DNA of 64,000 nt from the NCBI GenBank assembly GCA_014529385.2, contig CM043958.1:119855518-119919517 (forward strand). Reading direction: 5' to 3'. The stretch comes from Adiantum capillus-veneris (Eukaryota > Streptophyta > Polypodiopsida > Polypodiales > Pteridaceae). How positions within the stretch are numbered: position 1 is the stretch's first letter; each line of letters starts with the position of its first letter. Below the pieces are notes generated by a model. It ran no database searches and was not told the DNA's origin. It worked only from the letters and a program-made list of their open reading frames with translations. Positions 11,892-24,439 of this stretch are shown piece by piece. The translations under genes and the position numbers were made by a program.

Positions 11892-12304
11892 CCCAATGGC
11901 CATATTTTTCTTGGATGCAGCAACACACGGGTCACACACTAGTCACAATTAAGTTGCAACCATTCACCTCAAGGCACAATGGTAAAGTGAGAAATGACAA
12001 GGAGAGTTGGGGCCAAAGCTTGGCAAAAATGTGCTCTTGTTTGGTGTCCTTGGAAAGGTTGGACCCCTATTCCTTTTACCATGCTCATCCCTCGTCTTTT
12101 CATGGCTTGAACCTCCATGAATCAAGACTTTACAACCATGTTGTTGAAGGGTATATTAAAAAGAGTTTGTATTATTGTTGATGGACGGACACAATATGGC
12201 CAGACTCAAAATAAAACCAAGGTGTAAATACATTAGAAGAGATAATGAAGATGTGAAGAATAGGCAACACATTGAAGTTGCTACAGGGAAATGATTGTGT
12301 GTGT

Positions 12305-12328
12305 ATGTGCGTGCACGTGCACGCACAT
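12305..12328. other. Perfect 24-bp palindrome, alternating purine/pyrimidine
   Basis: The half-site ATGTGCGTGCAC is followed directly by its exact reverse complement. Almost every step alternates purine and pyrimidine, a composition that favours Z-DNA or cruciform structure. It lies within a GT-rich stretch and may be a decayed microsatellite. Confidence 0.7.
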
Positions 12329-12479
12329 GTGTGGGTATCTTTGAGAAAGTGTGTGTGTGGAGCTTTGGAGTCTATGTCTTCTTCACCTTCTTTACACTCT
12401 ACAAAGAGAGCCCACATTAGGGTGCTACATGTAGTTCACAAATTGAACAATTCATAGAAAAAAAAAAAACAAATTTTTG

Positions 12480-13580
12480 CTCATTTTTCCACATACAAAC
12501 TCCGTTTACAGGGTATGGTAGTCAATTTTAATATTTGGGTATTTAGGAAACATCTAGCACATCAAATATATGAAGTTTTTGTAACAATCAACTGGCTACT
12601 TTTACGTAGAAACATCAAAAAAACTAGGTATTTCTATATTTACAGGTTACAAGTGTTCTCCTCCAACATTTGAATTCATCAACACACATGTTACATATGT
12701 GAGATAAGCTAGAGTGAGGGAGAGCATGATGATATGCCCCATTTGCAATGTGGTTTTTGAGCAGTTTCTTTTATGATGGGTTGTGGGTCCGTTTTGGATG
12801 ACCGCGTATGTATGGTTGATTGTGGATATTGATTGAGGCCTTTCTTATCATATATAATTTCTTGTGGTTTATGTATCATAGAGAATATATTTAAGAAAAC
12901 TATAGGTTTTGTGAGGATCAAGTGAGGTTTTTGAAGCCTTGCCTTGAGAGCTTTGGTACCTTGGCAAGGTGGACTAGGTACTAGAGTGTGCCCCCGCCCA
13001 GCCTCAACAAAGGCCTGATATGCCACTTAGGAATATTGGATGAGGGATGTATCATTATGCGGTGTAGGATAGTGAATGGATTGCATCATAGGCACGTCCA
13101 TGTTGGACATTGATACCAATGTTTTTTTAATGTCTGGTTTGAGTTAGTTTTATGTCAGAGTGTTGACAATGATCACCCTTATTTTAGTGATAGTTGACTT
13201 ACCAGCTCTTGAGTAATTTGATTGAGTTAGAGACATTTTTTAGTTGTTATAAAAAATATAGGGAAATTTTGTCAAATTTTTCACTCACAAGATTGTTGGA
13301 GAGAAGCCAACAAGGAAGAATTACAATGTGTGGTCTTATAGGATGGAGAATTTTATTATGAGAAAAGGCTTGTGCAATTATGTTACAAGTGATCGAAAGT
13401 TGAAAATGAACAAAATAAAGAGAATTTTGAAAAACACACGGCTCTAGTAGGTCCCCAAAACGACTTTTTCAGAAACCATTAATTAGTTTACAGGGGGAAA
13501 AGAAAGGAAAAGGGCAGGGTGGGGGTAGGGTGGGAGGGGGGGTATTGTTTTTTTTTAGTGCTTAAGGACACCTCCAAGGG
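12480..13580. other. Gene-free interval
   Basis: I see only short, motif-free frames on both strands and a G-rich tract near 13520-13545. Nothing can be supported as a gene. Confidence 0.4.
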
Positions 13581-13584
13581 TACC

Positions 13585-13660
13585 GTAGGCTTGTAGCCTA
13601 GTGGTTAAGGTTGAGCCTTTGTTCTCCTACGTGCTGACGTCAAATCCTACCCATTAGCAT
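13585..13660 (+). repeat. tRNA-derived SINE head
   Basis: The plus strand reads TTGTAGCCTAGTGGTTAAGG (A-box-like) and, about 35 bp later, GACGTCAAATCCTACCC (a B-box variant of GGTTCAAATCC). The spacing fits an RNA polymerase III internal promoter of a tRNA-related SINE. The tail and target-site duplications were not resolved. Confidence 0.5.
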
Positions 13661-14464
13661 TGATTTTAAATTGTGAGTTGAATGGAGATGCTAAAGCATC
13701 TTGGGAAGATTCTGTGTAATGGAAAGTAAAAGTAGAGCAGTAGTAGAGGTAGTAGAGGCATTCAAGATATGGATGGAAAATTACAAAAAGGTGATGCATT
13801 GGACTTCATTATGAGTTAGTGATTTTTTCATACCACATCTAAAGAAGGCTCAATTTCCTAAGGCATCATGGGAGATTCTCGCCAAAATGAACAACCCAAA
13901 TACACAATCATGAAAAGTTCACTTGAAGCAAAGGTTACATTGTGTCTAACATGAAAACAAGTCTACATCAATCTATAGGACAACAAAGATAAAACGAAGA
14001 AACCAAATACATATTCCACAACTCTAGGGAGCACATGCAGACTTAAGGTCACACTTCAAATTTCGGAACTCGATGATGTGGTGACATTGATTGAATAGAT
14101 AGAAGGGATGATCCTTACATTTGGTCACATTCTAACCTTAGATGATGAGGAGGAAGATTATGCTACGGTTAAAGCAATTAAATGCTATCGAACCCTTGTG
14201 ACTCCATTGAATTTTGAGTATCAGAACCTGTTTTGCAAGAAAAATGCACTGACAAAAATTGTGCACAAAAGGACAAAATTGTGTGCAGAATACTACCTGT
14301 AGTGGAAACGAAGGCCGAAACGAGCCCGAATGAAAAATTTGAGCACAACAAGAGCTATGAGCCTTTTTGAAGTATTATTTGACTTTTTGATGCTCGTCAA
14401 AGCTTGCAAAAATCTGAGACGTAAGCAAAGGGGTACCGACGATAGTACCAGGAGGACGTGACCT

Positions 14465-14478
14465 GCTCTCATACCAAT
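14465..14478 (-). promoter_or_regulatory. Possible retrotransposon primer-binding site
   Basis: The minus strand reads TGGTATGAGAGC, one base from the TGGTATCAGAGC complement of initiator tRNA-Met. It is preceded by CCAACAAT, which looks like an LTR end, so an LTR would extend from 14479 to higher coordinates. I could not find its partner LTR or any coding sequence. Confidence 0.35.
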
Positions 14479-14799
14479 TGTTGGAATCACATACCGACAT
14501 CGTTGCCTTCCCAAGATCAAGATCTCTAAAAGGGGGGAGGAGGAGGGGGGGCGGGGGGGGGGGGCAACACATGCTCTTGGAGAGAAAATGGTTTATACAT
14601 TGATGTTTCTATGTTGATGTCATATAAAGAAATACAACTTGAATAACAACCAATAAAGTAACTTGAATTCTCAATTGGACACACATGAGAACAATAAGGA
14701 GGTCCTACTTCCAATGGCAAAATCATTCCTTGTGTCTTAGTAGATTTCATAAAATTTCCAGTTCAACTTCACAAGCTAGAACGTGTTGGAACAACATTG

Positions 14800-16560
14800 T
14801 GACCACACCAAACAAGTACTTGTGAAATGGAAAGAAAGGCATGAGGAGGGTGCCACTTAGTAAAATCTCCCACTTGGTAAAATATAAGTGTTCTTTTTTT
14901 TTTTTAAGGATGAAGACTCTTTCACAAGGGGGAGTAGTGAAAAAATCAAATGGGGACTACATATAGGTTAGGGTTGTGTATGGGCAAGCTAGGTGGTGAT
15001 TTGCTAGTGTTTGTCTCACTTGAGTCTAGATAAGTGGTCGAGGAAGCCACTTCGAGGATGCCGACTATAGATCGCCTAACCGCAAGCACCACCTCAAGCA
15101 ATTTGTCTATATAGAAAATTTCTTGAGGCAAGTGGCACGCACAATATGTTGCCATTTGAGAATGAGCTTTGATCTATGACCATAACCTCTTTGTGAACCT
15201 TCCCTTGTATGAGTTGATTACCATGAGTTAATGCATGTTTCACCTCATGTACGCATTCCACAAGAGTCCAAATGCATCCCTAGAAAGAGGGATTAAAAAA
15301 TTTCTTGCTATAGTTGGATTTCACACCTGCCCACCTCATTTGTGCAATTTATGTCTAGTTTGTTCTCTCTTAACTATGAGTGGCTTGTTAGTGTTTTCGC
15401 CTTTTATCCAACATCAATCTCGTGATAATTAGTACTTTTTAATGCAATAATCCGGCTAGTTAGTCAAGCTTGTGTAGTTAATCTCTCTCATTGATTATTG
15501 ACTAGCAGTTAAGTGTAAAACAAGTTCATAGGGTACCTAATGAACTACTATCCTCCTTGATTAACTAGTTTTGATCAATAAATATTAGGCATTGCATTAA
15601 ATACTATGGCTTCTCATATTCCTCTCATTAGGACCTCTAATAAGATCTCCCTTATCTATATATTTAATTGAAAAAAAAATTGAGTCGATTTGGATCTTTT
15701 TACTCGTCAATTGTATTGGACATATAGTTGCAAGAATGGACACAAAGATAGAGAAGGTGAAAGAGCGGCTCATAGGAAATTAACTTAGGACATTTTATTA
15801 CAGTGTGCTAATACAAAGATGCAGCTTTCCCTAGAACGATGAGTGTATATACAAGCTGGTGGAAAAAAACCTTCCAATGAGGGAAATAATTACCTGAGGG
15901 GTCCTAAATGTATTTGCTACCATACTATGCTAGCAACCCCTAAAAGTGATGCGATTAATATGAGCTAGCACTCATGTGTAGTAAAATGAAAACCCTATAT
16001 GACCATTTCACAAAGGGGAGTAAGCCCAAAGCTTTTCAAAAACCTTTGGACTTTTCATGATGCAAAGCTTTTACGAAGAGATTGGTAGGGTTGACTTGCG
16101 TAGGCACATAAGTCAAATTGACCTCTATTGCAAAGACTCTCCCGCTAACATAATGGCACCTCAATGTGCTTTGTTTGAGCATGGAACATTGGGTTTCTCG
16201 CAACTGCCAAACCACTATGACTCAGTGAAGATAGTGGTAGTATTAGATTGTTATTCAACACCCAAGTCGATCATAAGGCAGTTGAGCTAAACTCACTGGA
16301 TTGTAGTTGTGTGAAAGTTTCCATGTACTCAATCTCACAACTAAAAGTTGCGAGTGTATGATACTTCTTGTTCCACCAAGATATGTATGCCACAAGGTTT
16401 TTATCCCCATGGAGAAAAAACATTAAAGGCTAAATAACATATCCAAAGAAAATTCAAAAACAAAAGATGACATAGTAGGGACATAGTCTCAAGACGTTGC
16501 AAGCGCGGTTTAAAGAAACAAGCTCTCTTATTGATTGTCATATCTCTTCTATATTTTATC
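14800..16560. other. Gene-free interval
   Basis: I found no recognisable coding, RNA or terminal-repeat structure. The short frames present lack family motifs. Confidence 0.4.
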
Positions 16561-16561
16561 A

Positions 16562-16717
16562 TATCATATCGTCCCCAGCAGTTCTAGAAGAGCAGAATCT
16601 TCATATAGATCGGCATTACTCGCACAATTAAGATGCATATCATATTGTCCCCATCAGTTCTAGAAAAGAACTGATTCTTTATATAAATCAGCATTACTCG
16701 CACAATCAAGATGCATG
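16562..16717. repeat. ~78-bp tandem duplication
   Basis: Two adjacent diverged copies share the phrases GTCCCCA, CAGTTCTAGAA, ATCGGCATTACTCGCACAAT (or close variants) and AAGATGCAT. The period is about 78 bp. It is not coding. Confidence 0.7.
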
Positions 16718-17069
16718 GCTTGAGGTTAAACACATAGTATACATAGATATGCCTCCTATGGCAATAGGCGCATGTAACTAGCATGTGTGTGATGTTCTTG
16801 GGGACCAAGAAAGGGCTCTAGTTGATAAATGTGATGTGATTCGGGGTGGTTAGAGAGAGAGAGAGAGAGGGGCGGGGGGGGGGGCACGCATGAATGGGTG
16901 TGCTCTCATGTACAGAGATCCACTATGGAGAGCTCACCACAGGAGGTCCTCTATGGAGAGTTTATTGATGTGCTTCTATGCAGAGAGCTGCTCTATGGAG
17001 AGCTCGTCATAAGAGGCTACGGCGCCTATGTCTCAAGAGAGATCTTATGCCTCATGTCGTCACACAATC

Positions 17070-17160
17070 TCCCACTAGATAAGTGATCCATATAGCCTCT
17101 TTGCTTACCTTTGATATAGCAACATATGCAAGTTATGTGGTAGATTGAGACTTATAATCT
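17070..17160 (-). pseudogene. Copia RNase H scrap
   Basis: The minus strand reads SQSTT, a stop, then LAYVAISKVSKEAIWITYLVGD. This matches the copia RNase H segment around the catalytic Glu (usually STTEAEYxA); here that Glu position is a TAA stop. Coding similarity fades on both sides. It is too short to tie to a family. Confidence 0.5.
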
Positions 17161-17930
17161 TACAAACAAGATTTTTATGAAATTATACCAAGATAAGCAC
17201 ATGGTACACTTTCATGGAAATCTGTGGGACGGGTGTCTAACCTCACTCCTATCTTATTGCAAACATAGCGAGAACCACGAAAATAATTGTCAATCCATGC
17301 GACGAAACTGACTCGACTAGTGCATAGAGACTACAAGAGGTTGTCAATCTCTTGGAAAACAACAAACAACTCGCATTTAACTCAAGCTACACTCAAATGA
17401 CTGAAATCACCAAAAGCTAATCGCTCATCAGCAAACAAATCACATCCATTACAACATCAAACGACATCCAAATGTTACAAAACTTCTAAGACATGCTTAT
17501 GGTATCAAATCTCACTGTAGGTCAAGTGAAAAAATCACGATTATTAACAGCAGTGAGTTTTCGACCTAGCGTTTTCGATCCAGAATGCATCTAAATGCTT
17601 AGCAATGATACCCCAATACCCCGCCTATACTTAGTTTTTGATTTTAAAGCTTAAATTCCTACTTATGAGATTAGACCGCGGGTCAACGACGCCAAAAGCT
17701 ACGAATTACCATGAAATGCTTACGTCAATGCGTAGAGCTCTTACCTGCGGTTGCAACGCAACAAACACGACTGCAATGTGACAATAGGAAGCACGAGAAG
17801 GAGAGAAGTAAGCGCCGTTAGCTCACGTTGTGTTTCTATTATCCAAAACTTATGGCAAACTTACAAAAATTTGGCTTTTATACCTTAGCCAAGGTTTTTG
17901 GTGGTCAAAACTAATAATCTGGGAGCTCTA

Positions 17931-18975
17931 ATCAAAGATAGGTTGATACAATCTGGAAGCTTGTAGCCCCGGCTCATCAATCATAAGGTTTATCTGGAAA
18001 GTAAGAGTTACAATATTCCTGACTCATCAAAATAATAAATGTATTTATAATGAAAGCTCCGAAAAAATGATATCCGAGCTAGCTTGCTGCTAACACTTCC
18101 CCCCTCCTCGCCTGTGTCGTCCCTTGACACAGTTTCATGGGCTGAAGTAATCTTCGAGTTGACGACTGACGAGGCGGTCTTTAAGCGCATGGAGTGCCTT
18201 CTCATACCTAAGTCTTCTTTCTTTGTCAAGAACCTGCAAGAATTGCATGGTGACCCTGTTTTTGAGCTCAATGGCTAAGTAGCCAACAAATTCGGAGATT
18301 AGGTTTCTTATCACACTCGCCCAAATATCTTTGTTCGCCAAGTGAAGAACCCTGTGTAAAATGCTTCCTCAAACACCAACATATTGCTAGAAGGCAAGAA
18401 CATGCATCAAGCATAGAAGCCGTAAAGAACTTCGGAAGGTTGCCACTTAGGTAATCAAAGATAGGTTGATACAATCTGGAAGCTTGTAGCCCCGGCTCAT
18501 CAATCATAAGGTTTATCTGGAAAGTAAGAGTTACAATATTCCTGACTCATCAAAATAATAAATGTTTTTTTAATGAAAGCTCCGAAAAAATGATATCCGA
18601 GTTAGCTTGCTGCTAACATTTCCCCCCTCCTCGCCTGTGTCGTCCCTTGACACAGTTTCATGGGCTGAAGTAATCTTTGAGTTGACGACTGACGAAGCGG
18701 TCTTTAAGCGCATGGAGTGCCTTCTCATACCTAAGTCTTCTTTCTTTGTCAGGAACCTGCAAGAATTACATGGTGACCCTGTTTTTGAGCTCAATGGCTA
18801 AGTAGCCAACAAATTCGGAGGTTAGGTTTCTTATCACACTCGCCCAAATATCTTCGTTCGCCAAGTGAAGAACCCTGTGTAAAATGCTTCCTCAAACACC
18901 AACATATTGCTAGAAGGCAAGAACATGCATCAGGCATAGAAGCCGTAAAGAACTTCGGAAGGTTGCCACTTAGGT
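17931..18975. repeat. Large tandem duplication, 523-bp period
   Basis: 17931-18453 is followed directly by a near-identical copy, 18454-18975, with only a handful of substitutions (for example, a poly-T change near 18564). On the minus strand both copies hold a frame reading SEFVGYLAIELKN, then LDKERRLRYEKALHALKDRL. I do not recognise it and cannot say whether it was ever a gene. The copies are recent on the scale of this window. Confidence 0.9.
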
Positions 18976-19059
18976 CGAAGCAGAGACCCTTATTGCCTTC
19001 GAGGAATGACATCCACAATGCTCCTAAACTATAGAGCATGAATCAAAAACCACAAATAG

Positions 19060-20043
19060 ACACTTGTGTGTCATAGCAACTAGCCTAATCCAAGTACGAG
19101 TACAACTAGATAAAGGTGTGCCCACTTTAATGTCACGTAAAGTCTACACCAACCATTTTACATACCTCTAGCTTACTCATTTTCAGTCCTATCCTCATCC
19201 TCACCAATTGCATTTTATATATATATACATCAATAATTGGTCGATCCATGACATTATTTGAAACGTGCATAAGCTATATGTATGCCTCGTTAAAGCTTAT
19301 ATTCGTACTCCCACCATTTAATCAAATAGGAACAACAATGTATAGTCCACATTTGGTTGGTTCACATCTCATCAGACACGTGCTATCAAAGGTTGAATTG
19401 CTGCATCTTGCACAAAAACATCTTCACTAATCAATATACACTTGGTTTGGGGATGAACGATCCACCAACTATCACTTATATGTCATTGATTTCAAAGGTG
19501 CTTTAATAATAGTAAGGGTTCTTTCTTTATGATTATAGTTATGAGGGAATCTTCCACTTTGTGTCACTTGCACAACCATAATGTGTTGTTAAGTGGTGAC
19601 ATAATGCCTTAACGTTGATTCTTGCCTTGTGGGGCCAAAACACTCAAAACAAACAAGGTTCATAATGCTTGATGCATTATGCTAGATTTTCATTACCAAC
19701 AGCTAGACCCCCTTCTTCCTACTACAATCCATAAGAGGCAATGCCAATTAATTAAGTACCGATCAAAACACAACTACACATACACCAAAATTCAAAAGCC
19801 CAAGCATGTTAAAAACAATACTTGCATAGTTGGTTAGGACCTTCACATAGGCTTGAGGTGCCCTAGGACTTGCACCTCACCCCCTTCAGTTACTCGGCAC
19901 CCCCCTTGACACCAATGTAGCTCAACGCAACGACTTTAACAAAATGTCAATTTTAATGAACCTCATTTTCAATAATGATGCATCCGAATTTTCATCCCCT
20001 TCCCTCTTTTTCCTTCAACTAACTAACTCTCTCCCCCTCTCTC

Positions 20044-20074
<31 letters not shown>

Positions 20075-21250
20075 AAAACTCGGCTCTACCTTTGCCTGTG
20101 CATCCAAAATTATCGCACTACAACCGGACAACCAGACAACTGAAGTATGCAATAGGATGTTGACACAAGACCACGAGTAAAATGGGCTGCCTCAAAATCA
20201 AAAATTACAGCCCAATAAGTCCCCCAAACATTGAAATGAGAATCTTGCGGGTAGACACATTAAAAAAATTCCTCAATGGAATGTTGTGCCTGAAAGCTTA
20301 TTTGGAATTTCTAAGCCTAGACAAAGTATCATTGCAATATCATTGAAAGCTTAACAGCACACAAGGTTTGAGAAGAGAACAGACCCTCACCTTGGATAGA
20401 CGAATACTCCAGCAGTATCAAAACCTCTTACAATCCAAATTATCACTCATAACTAAGGGCGGCATGATCAATGCCAAGGATGGTTCGAGGTTTCTCTCTC
20501 CCAGATATTAATGCATGGTGGGGTCAAGAAAAAGGTGACACTTAGTCCGCTTGGATGTGTTGTACGACAATGGAGAGCCAGAGTTGGATATCAAACATTC
20601 TTTGGTGGAGTTTTTGGCCAGTGGCCTATTTCTACTTCAACTTTATCCTACCTTTTTTTTTGTCTCCCATGGTCCTAGCTGGTGCTGAATTGCCCATCTT
20701 TTGCAACTTTGGATCGCTGGTAGTTTTTACCCTATGGTTTGTAGTTGGTGACATAGTTTTTTCATGCGGCAACCATGCGTCTCACTCGGTCGGGTATGGA
20801 AGCCTGATATAAGCCCAATTCAGACCCTCCGAAGATTCCATACGTGGAATACCATACGGCACTAAAATATTAGTGTATATATATATATCTCATAACAAAT
20901 AGCAATTAAAATTAAAACACTAGACTCTAGAGAGTAGCCCAAAGCCACATAATGCATTAAAACATCATAGAAACTTGAAAATGTAGAATCTAGCTAAATC
21001 AAGGAGTCGGGAGCAGAGAAACAGATCAAGATCTCTGATCAATAGATACATCAAATGATGAATGAATCATGATCATACTAGATGGCAAAATATGGAGCCT
21101 CCAAAACCAACAAGATTGTGTACTGAGTACTCCAAAATTCAAATGACAAAACATAAATAGAGCCTAGAGGGCGAAGTCCAACCGCTCGATGCTAAATAGT
21201 GAATCCAAAACATAAGTAGATTGTAGAGCTAAGAGGAGTCAGGACCGAGG
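19060..21250. other. Gene-free interval
   Basis: I saw no gene. There are short TA arrays near 20045-20075 and 20875-20890. The hAT pseudogene begins (3' end) at about 21273, and I could not find its terminal inverted repeats here. Confidence 0.4.
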
Positions 21251-21272
21251 CTAGAGCAAAATGCAATGAGCT

Positions 21273-23380
21273 CTAACTCTCATCAAAGGCCACCTCCTCA
21301 TCATCATCCTCATCATCACCCTCATCATCCTCATCCTCATCCTCATCCTCATCCCAAGCCTCATCCTCAACAACGGAGCATGAAGTCCCAATATCACTGG
21401 GCATGCTAATCGGAAGAGACTCCATAACATAAACAGTGCTCTGTGCAATAGCCTCCTAAATCTCCTGCAATTCAAGCAATCGCTCCTCATCCTTCTCTTT
21501 GTTAAGCATCTCCAATGTCACCTCCATTCTCTCATAGCCGCGCTCTTTGTTCTTGCATAAGAGCCTCAAGTTGGTGTGTATGTAGACAAGCTTCTCGGTA
21601 TGAGCAGGAAGTAACCTATTTCTTCTCTTGGTGTGAATGAGAGAGAAGGTGCTCCAATTTCTCTCACATGGAGAGACACATGTCCCTTGAGAAAGCACCT
21701 TAAGTGCAAGAGTCTGCAATGTGGGCGTGCAAGCCCACAAAGTCTCCCACCATTTTACACCCTCTTGCATTCTCTTTGGATCCTTTGCAATAGGATGAGC
21801 AAATGACTTTCTTTCAGTGAGGAAAGTGTCCAACTCATCAATGAGGGTACCCTGCATGGTCAAATCACCCTTGGTGTACCTGTCCAAAAATGTCATCCAC
21901 CCGTCATGAACCTCACTGTCATTGAATTGCCCTCTTCCTCACCATATAGGATGCAACAAGTATCCCACAGCATGCAATGGTGTGTGCATCATATTCCATC
22001 TATCAACGCATAGGTCCTTGATCTCTTGCATCCTTGCCGCATCAATACCTTGCATGTTTTGAATTTGCTCAACCATGCGATCCGTAAGCTCATACACAAG
22101 CCCCATGGTGGCTCCTTCCTTATCAGCCAAACGAAGTATCTTCAAGATGGGAGCACAAATCTTCAAAATCAACTTGGCCTCTTGCCAAAAGGATGCATTA
22201 AACACAATGTCCGAGACCACTATGGCCTTTGCAGTCCTGGCGAAACAATGCCAAGACAGTGGACTTCCTTGTGACAAATGTGACAACCTTTGTTGCATCT
22301 TCAAGAATTTTTGCACTCCAAGGGAGCTTCCCAATATCCTCAAACAAGAGGTCCAAGCAATGGCATGCACACCTCGTGAAAAAAATGTGTTTCCATTTCT
22401 CTTCCACCATTTGCCCGGCCCCAACACAATTAGTTGCATTGTCCATGCATACCTGCACAACATTGGAGGGTCCTACCCCAATAATCACATCCTTAAGCTG
22501 CTTGAAAATAAATTCTGATGTCTTTGTCTCCCCAGATGTGTCCACAGATTTCAAAAACACAGAACCATGTATAGAGCATGCAAGAAAGTTAATGATAGAC
22601 CTCCCCAGATGTGTCCACAGATTTCAAAAACACAGAACCATGTATAGAGCATGCAAGAAAGTTAATGATAGACCTGCGTCTAGTGTCAGACCATCCATCA
22701 CATACAATTGTGCATCCATGTTTTTTCCATTTCTCGCGCAAACCCATGATCTCATGACCAATGCATTTGACCTCATCATTTAACTCTGTGGTGCGCAAAG
22801 CATTGTATGTGGGAGACACATACGATGGACCAACTTGTCCAATTGCCTTGACCATTTCCAAAAAGAAAGGACTCCGCACTTTCCATTCAGAAATATCCTC
22901 TGCATAAAAAAACCTGCGCAAGGCTTGATCTGCTTGCTTGCGTGCTTGCAAGCTAAATGCACTTGCCAAGAGCCCTTGTGCAACCTTCCTCTTCTTGCTC
23001 GAGGACCCCACATTTGATTTGGAAGCCGAAGTCCCAGTGGCACTTACATGAGCACTCCCTGATGCATGTGTACTCATTGAGCATGAGGCAAAGGCATTAG
23101 CTCCCAAATCATCCACCAAGGCATCTACAAATGCATTTGGGTCCTTCCCATCATTCTGTACATCTACAAGCAATCTTGTGACCACCTCTTTGACGTCCTC
23201 TAGCACCAATCCACATGGGCCTACACCATAGCCAGAGAGGGACAATAAATGTGCACGAATACGGGAGGGACCGCCGTCCCAAGTATGCCCACAATACTTG
23301 CATTTACATGTAAATTGCCCTTTCTTTTGAGGCTTCAATTGTTCTACATACTGCCATTCGGGACGCTTCACTCGGCCCAT
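21273..23380 (-). pseudogene. hAT-superfamily transposase, lightly damaged
   Basis: The start is the ATG at 23380 (MGRVKRPEWQYVEQL). Domains in order are a BED-type zinc finger (CKCKYC, then RAHLL, then GPC); a Lys-rich linker; the DUF659-like core, with TIVCDGWSDTRRRSIINF and VVQVCMDNATNC carrying conserved Asp residues, and RCACHCLDLLFEDIG; a helical region (LRLADKEGATMGLVYELTDRM); and the C-terminal hAT dimerisation region (KWWETLWACTPTLQTLALKVLS, then CERNWSTF). A Asp/Glu-rich tail follows. Lesions are a 73-bp tandem duplication (frameshift), a frameshift near 22250, an in-frame TGA at 21939 and a TAG at 21456. Apart from these it reads through, so inactivation looks fairly recent. Flanking inverted repeats were not identified, so it could also be a domesticated relative that has decayed. 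Confidence 0.8.
22528..22673. repeat. 73-bp tandem duplication in hAT pseudogene
   Basis: 22528-22600 is repeated without visible change at 22601-22673. It copies the GSVFLKSVDTSGE codons and shifts the frame. Two bases of microhomology (CT) lie at the junctions. Confidence 0.95.
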
Positions 23381-23399
23381 ATGGATTCTGCAAACTTCC

Positions 23400-24370
23400 A
23401 AGGTGCACACTGCAAAGTTGCAAACCTTGACAAAGTGAAGGCCTCACGAGTAACAGACGGCGTAGGTGAAGAATCAGCCGCGCGCGGGAGAGTGTGTGGG
23501 CACTCGGTAGGGCTCCCGGCTCGCGGTCTCGAGTCCTCTCGGCTCTCAAGCTTTGATTGGGGCTCTCTGTGCAGAAACGGGATGGCTGCAAGTTTTTAAC
23601 AATTCGCGCAGAGGCATTTTGGGCCACATTTGACAAATCGGGGGCTTTTTTGCTAGCGCGTCAAAAATGCCCTGCTCGCGTCCGAAAAGCTGAACCATGC
23701 AGCAACCATGCGCGCACGCGTGAGGAAGCCCGATTGGGCAATCGGACGCGCCTGGAAAAAACTATGGTTGGTGAATATCTCAAGAGATTTTCCACTATCA
23801 GATCCATAAAATTGTGTGTGCCTATGGGCTGATGTAATGCCTTCAAACCTATAATTTGATTACGTAATACCAAAGGGTACCAAGCCCCCCCTCCTGCCAA
23901 AAACAAGAAAAGGGCAGCTATCAGAAAGCTTATTGTTTAAACACACCGCAATCTGATAGGCCTGAAACTGCGGTGCTCACAATTTTTATTTAAAAACAAA
24001 CACTTGAGCTCTCGCAGAAGTTGTAAATGGAGTTCAGACTGTGTGGCCTGTGTGCACTCTCAAAGAATCCACCAAAAAGTCCTGAGAGAGAGAAACCTAC
24101 ATAATGGAGAAGAAACTGTCAGAGAAATTTACCCAGCAGGCACAACCCAACCACCACTCGTAAATCTTGACTACCCTTAAAAGTGGTCCCAAAAGTTTTG
24201 CTCAGGAATTGCCTCAAACACTACTCCAATGCCCATTGGATATCAATCCGTGCGCCAAGGCTGGGTTCAGATGGCCACGATGAGGTTTGGACTTTCATCA
24301 CCTGCCTCCGTGCTGCTGGTTCAGATGAGGCGAAAGCAGCAATTTACTGTAAAGCAACACATGGGAAAGG
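23400..24370. other. GC-rich upstream flank of the hAT gene
   Basis: GC-rich sequence with several CG dinucleotides lies upstream (minus-strand sense) of the transposase ATG, and may hold its promoter. No other gene is recognisable. Confidence 0.35.
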
Positions 24371-24377
24371 CATCCAA

Positions 24378-24432
24378 TGGGGTGTAGCCTAATGGTAGAG
24401 GATGCACGTTCCAGCCCTAAGCCACCCCCCCC
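24378..24432 (+). repeat. tRNA-like SINE fragment with C-tract
   Basis: GTGTAGCCTAATGGTAGAGG resembles an A-box. It is followed by CACGTTCCAGCCC, a weak B-box, and then by a run of 11 C. The layout matches the other tRNA-like pieces in the window, but the B-box is poor. Confidence 0.4.
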
Positions 24433-24439
24433 CCCAAAG

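Noticed and set aside
17060-17100. LTR start plus purine-rich tract (GTGGGAGATTGTG) as at copia-1
   Set aside because: The purine-rich phrase is explained by copia RNase H codons (YLVGD), and no partner LTR was found.
22229-22783. Plus-strand frame of 184 codons
   Set aside because: It is antisense to the hAT transposase, lengthened by the 73-bp duplication; no motif of its own.
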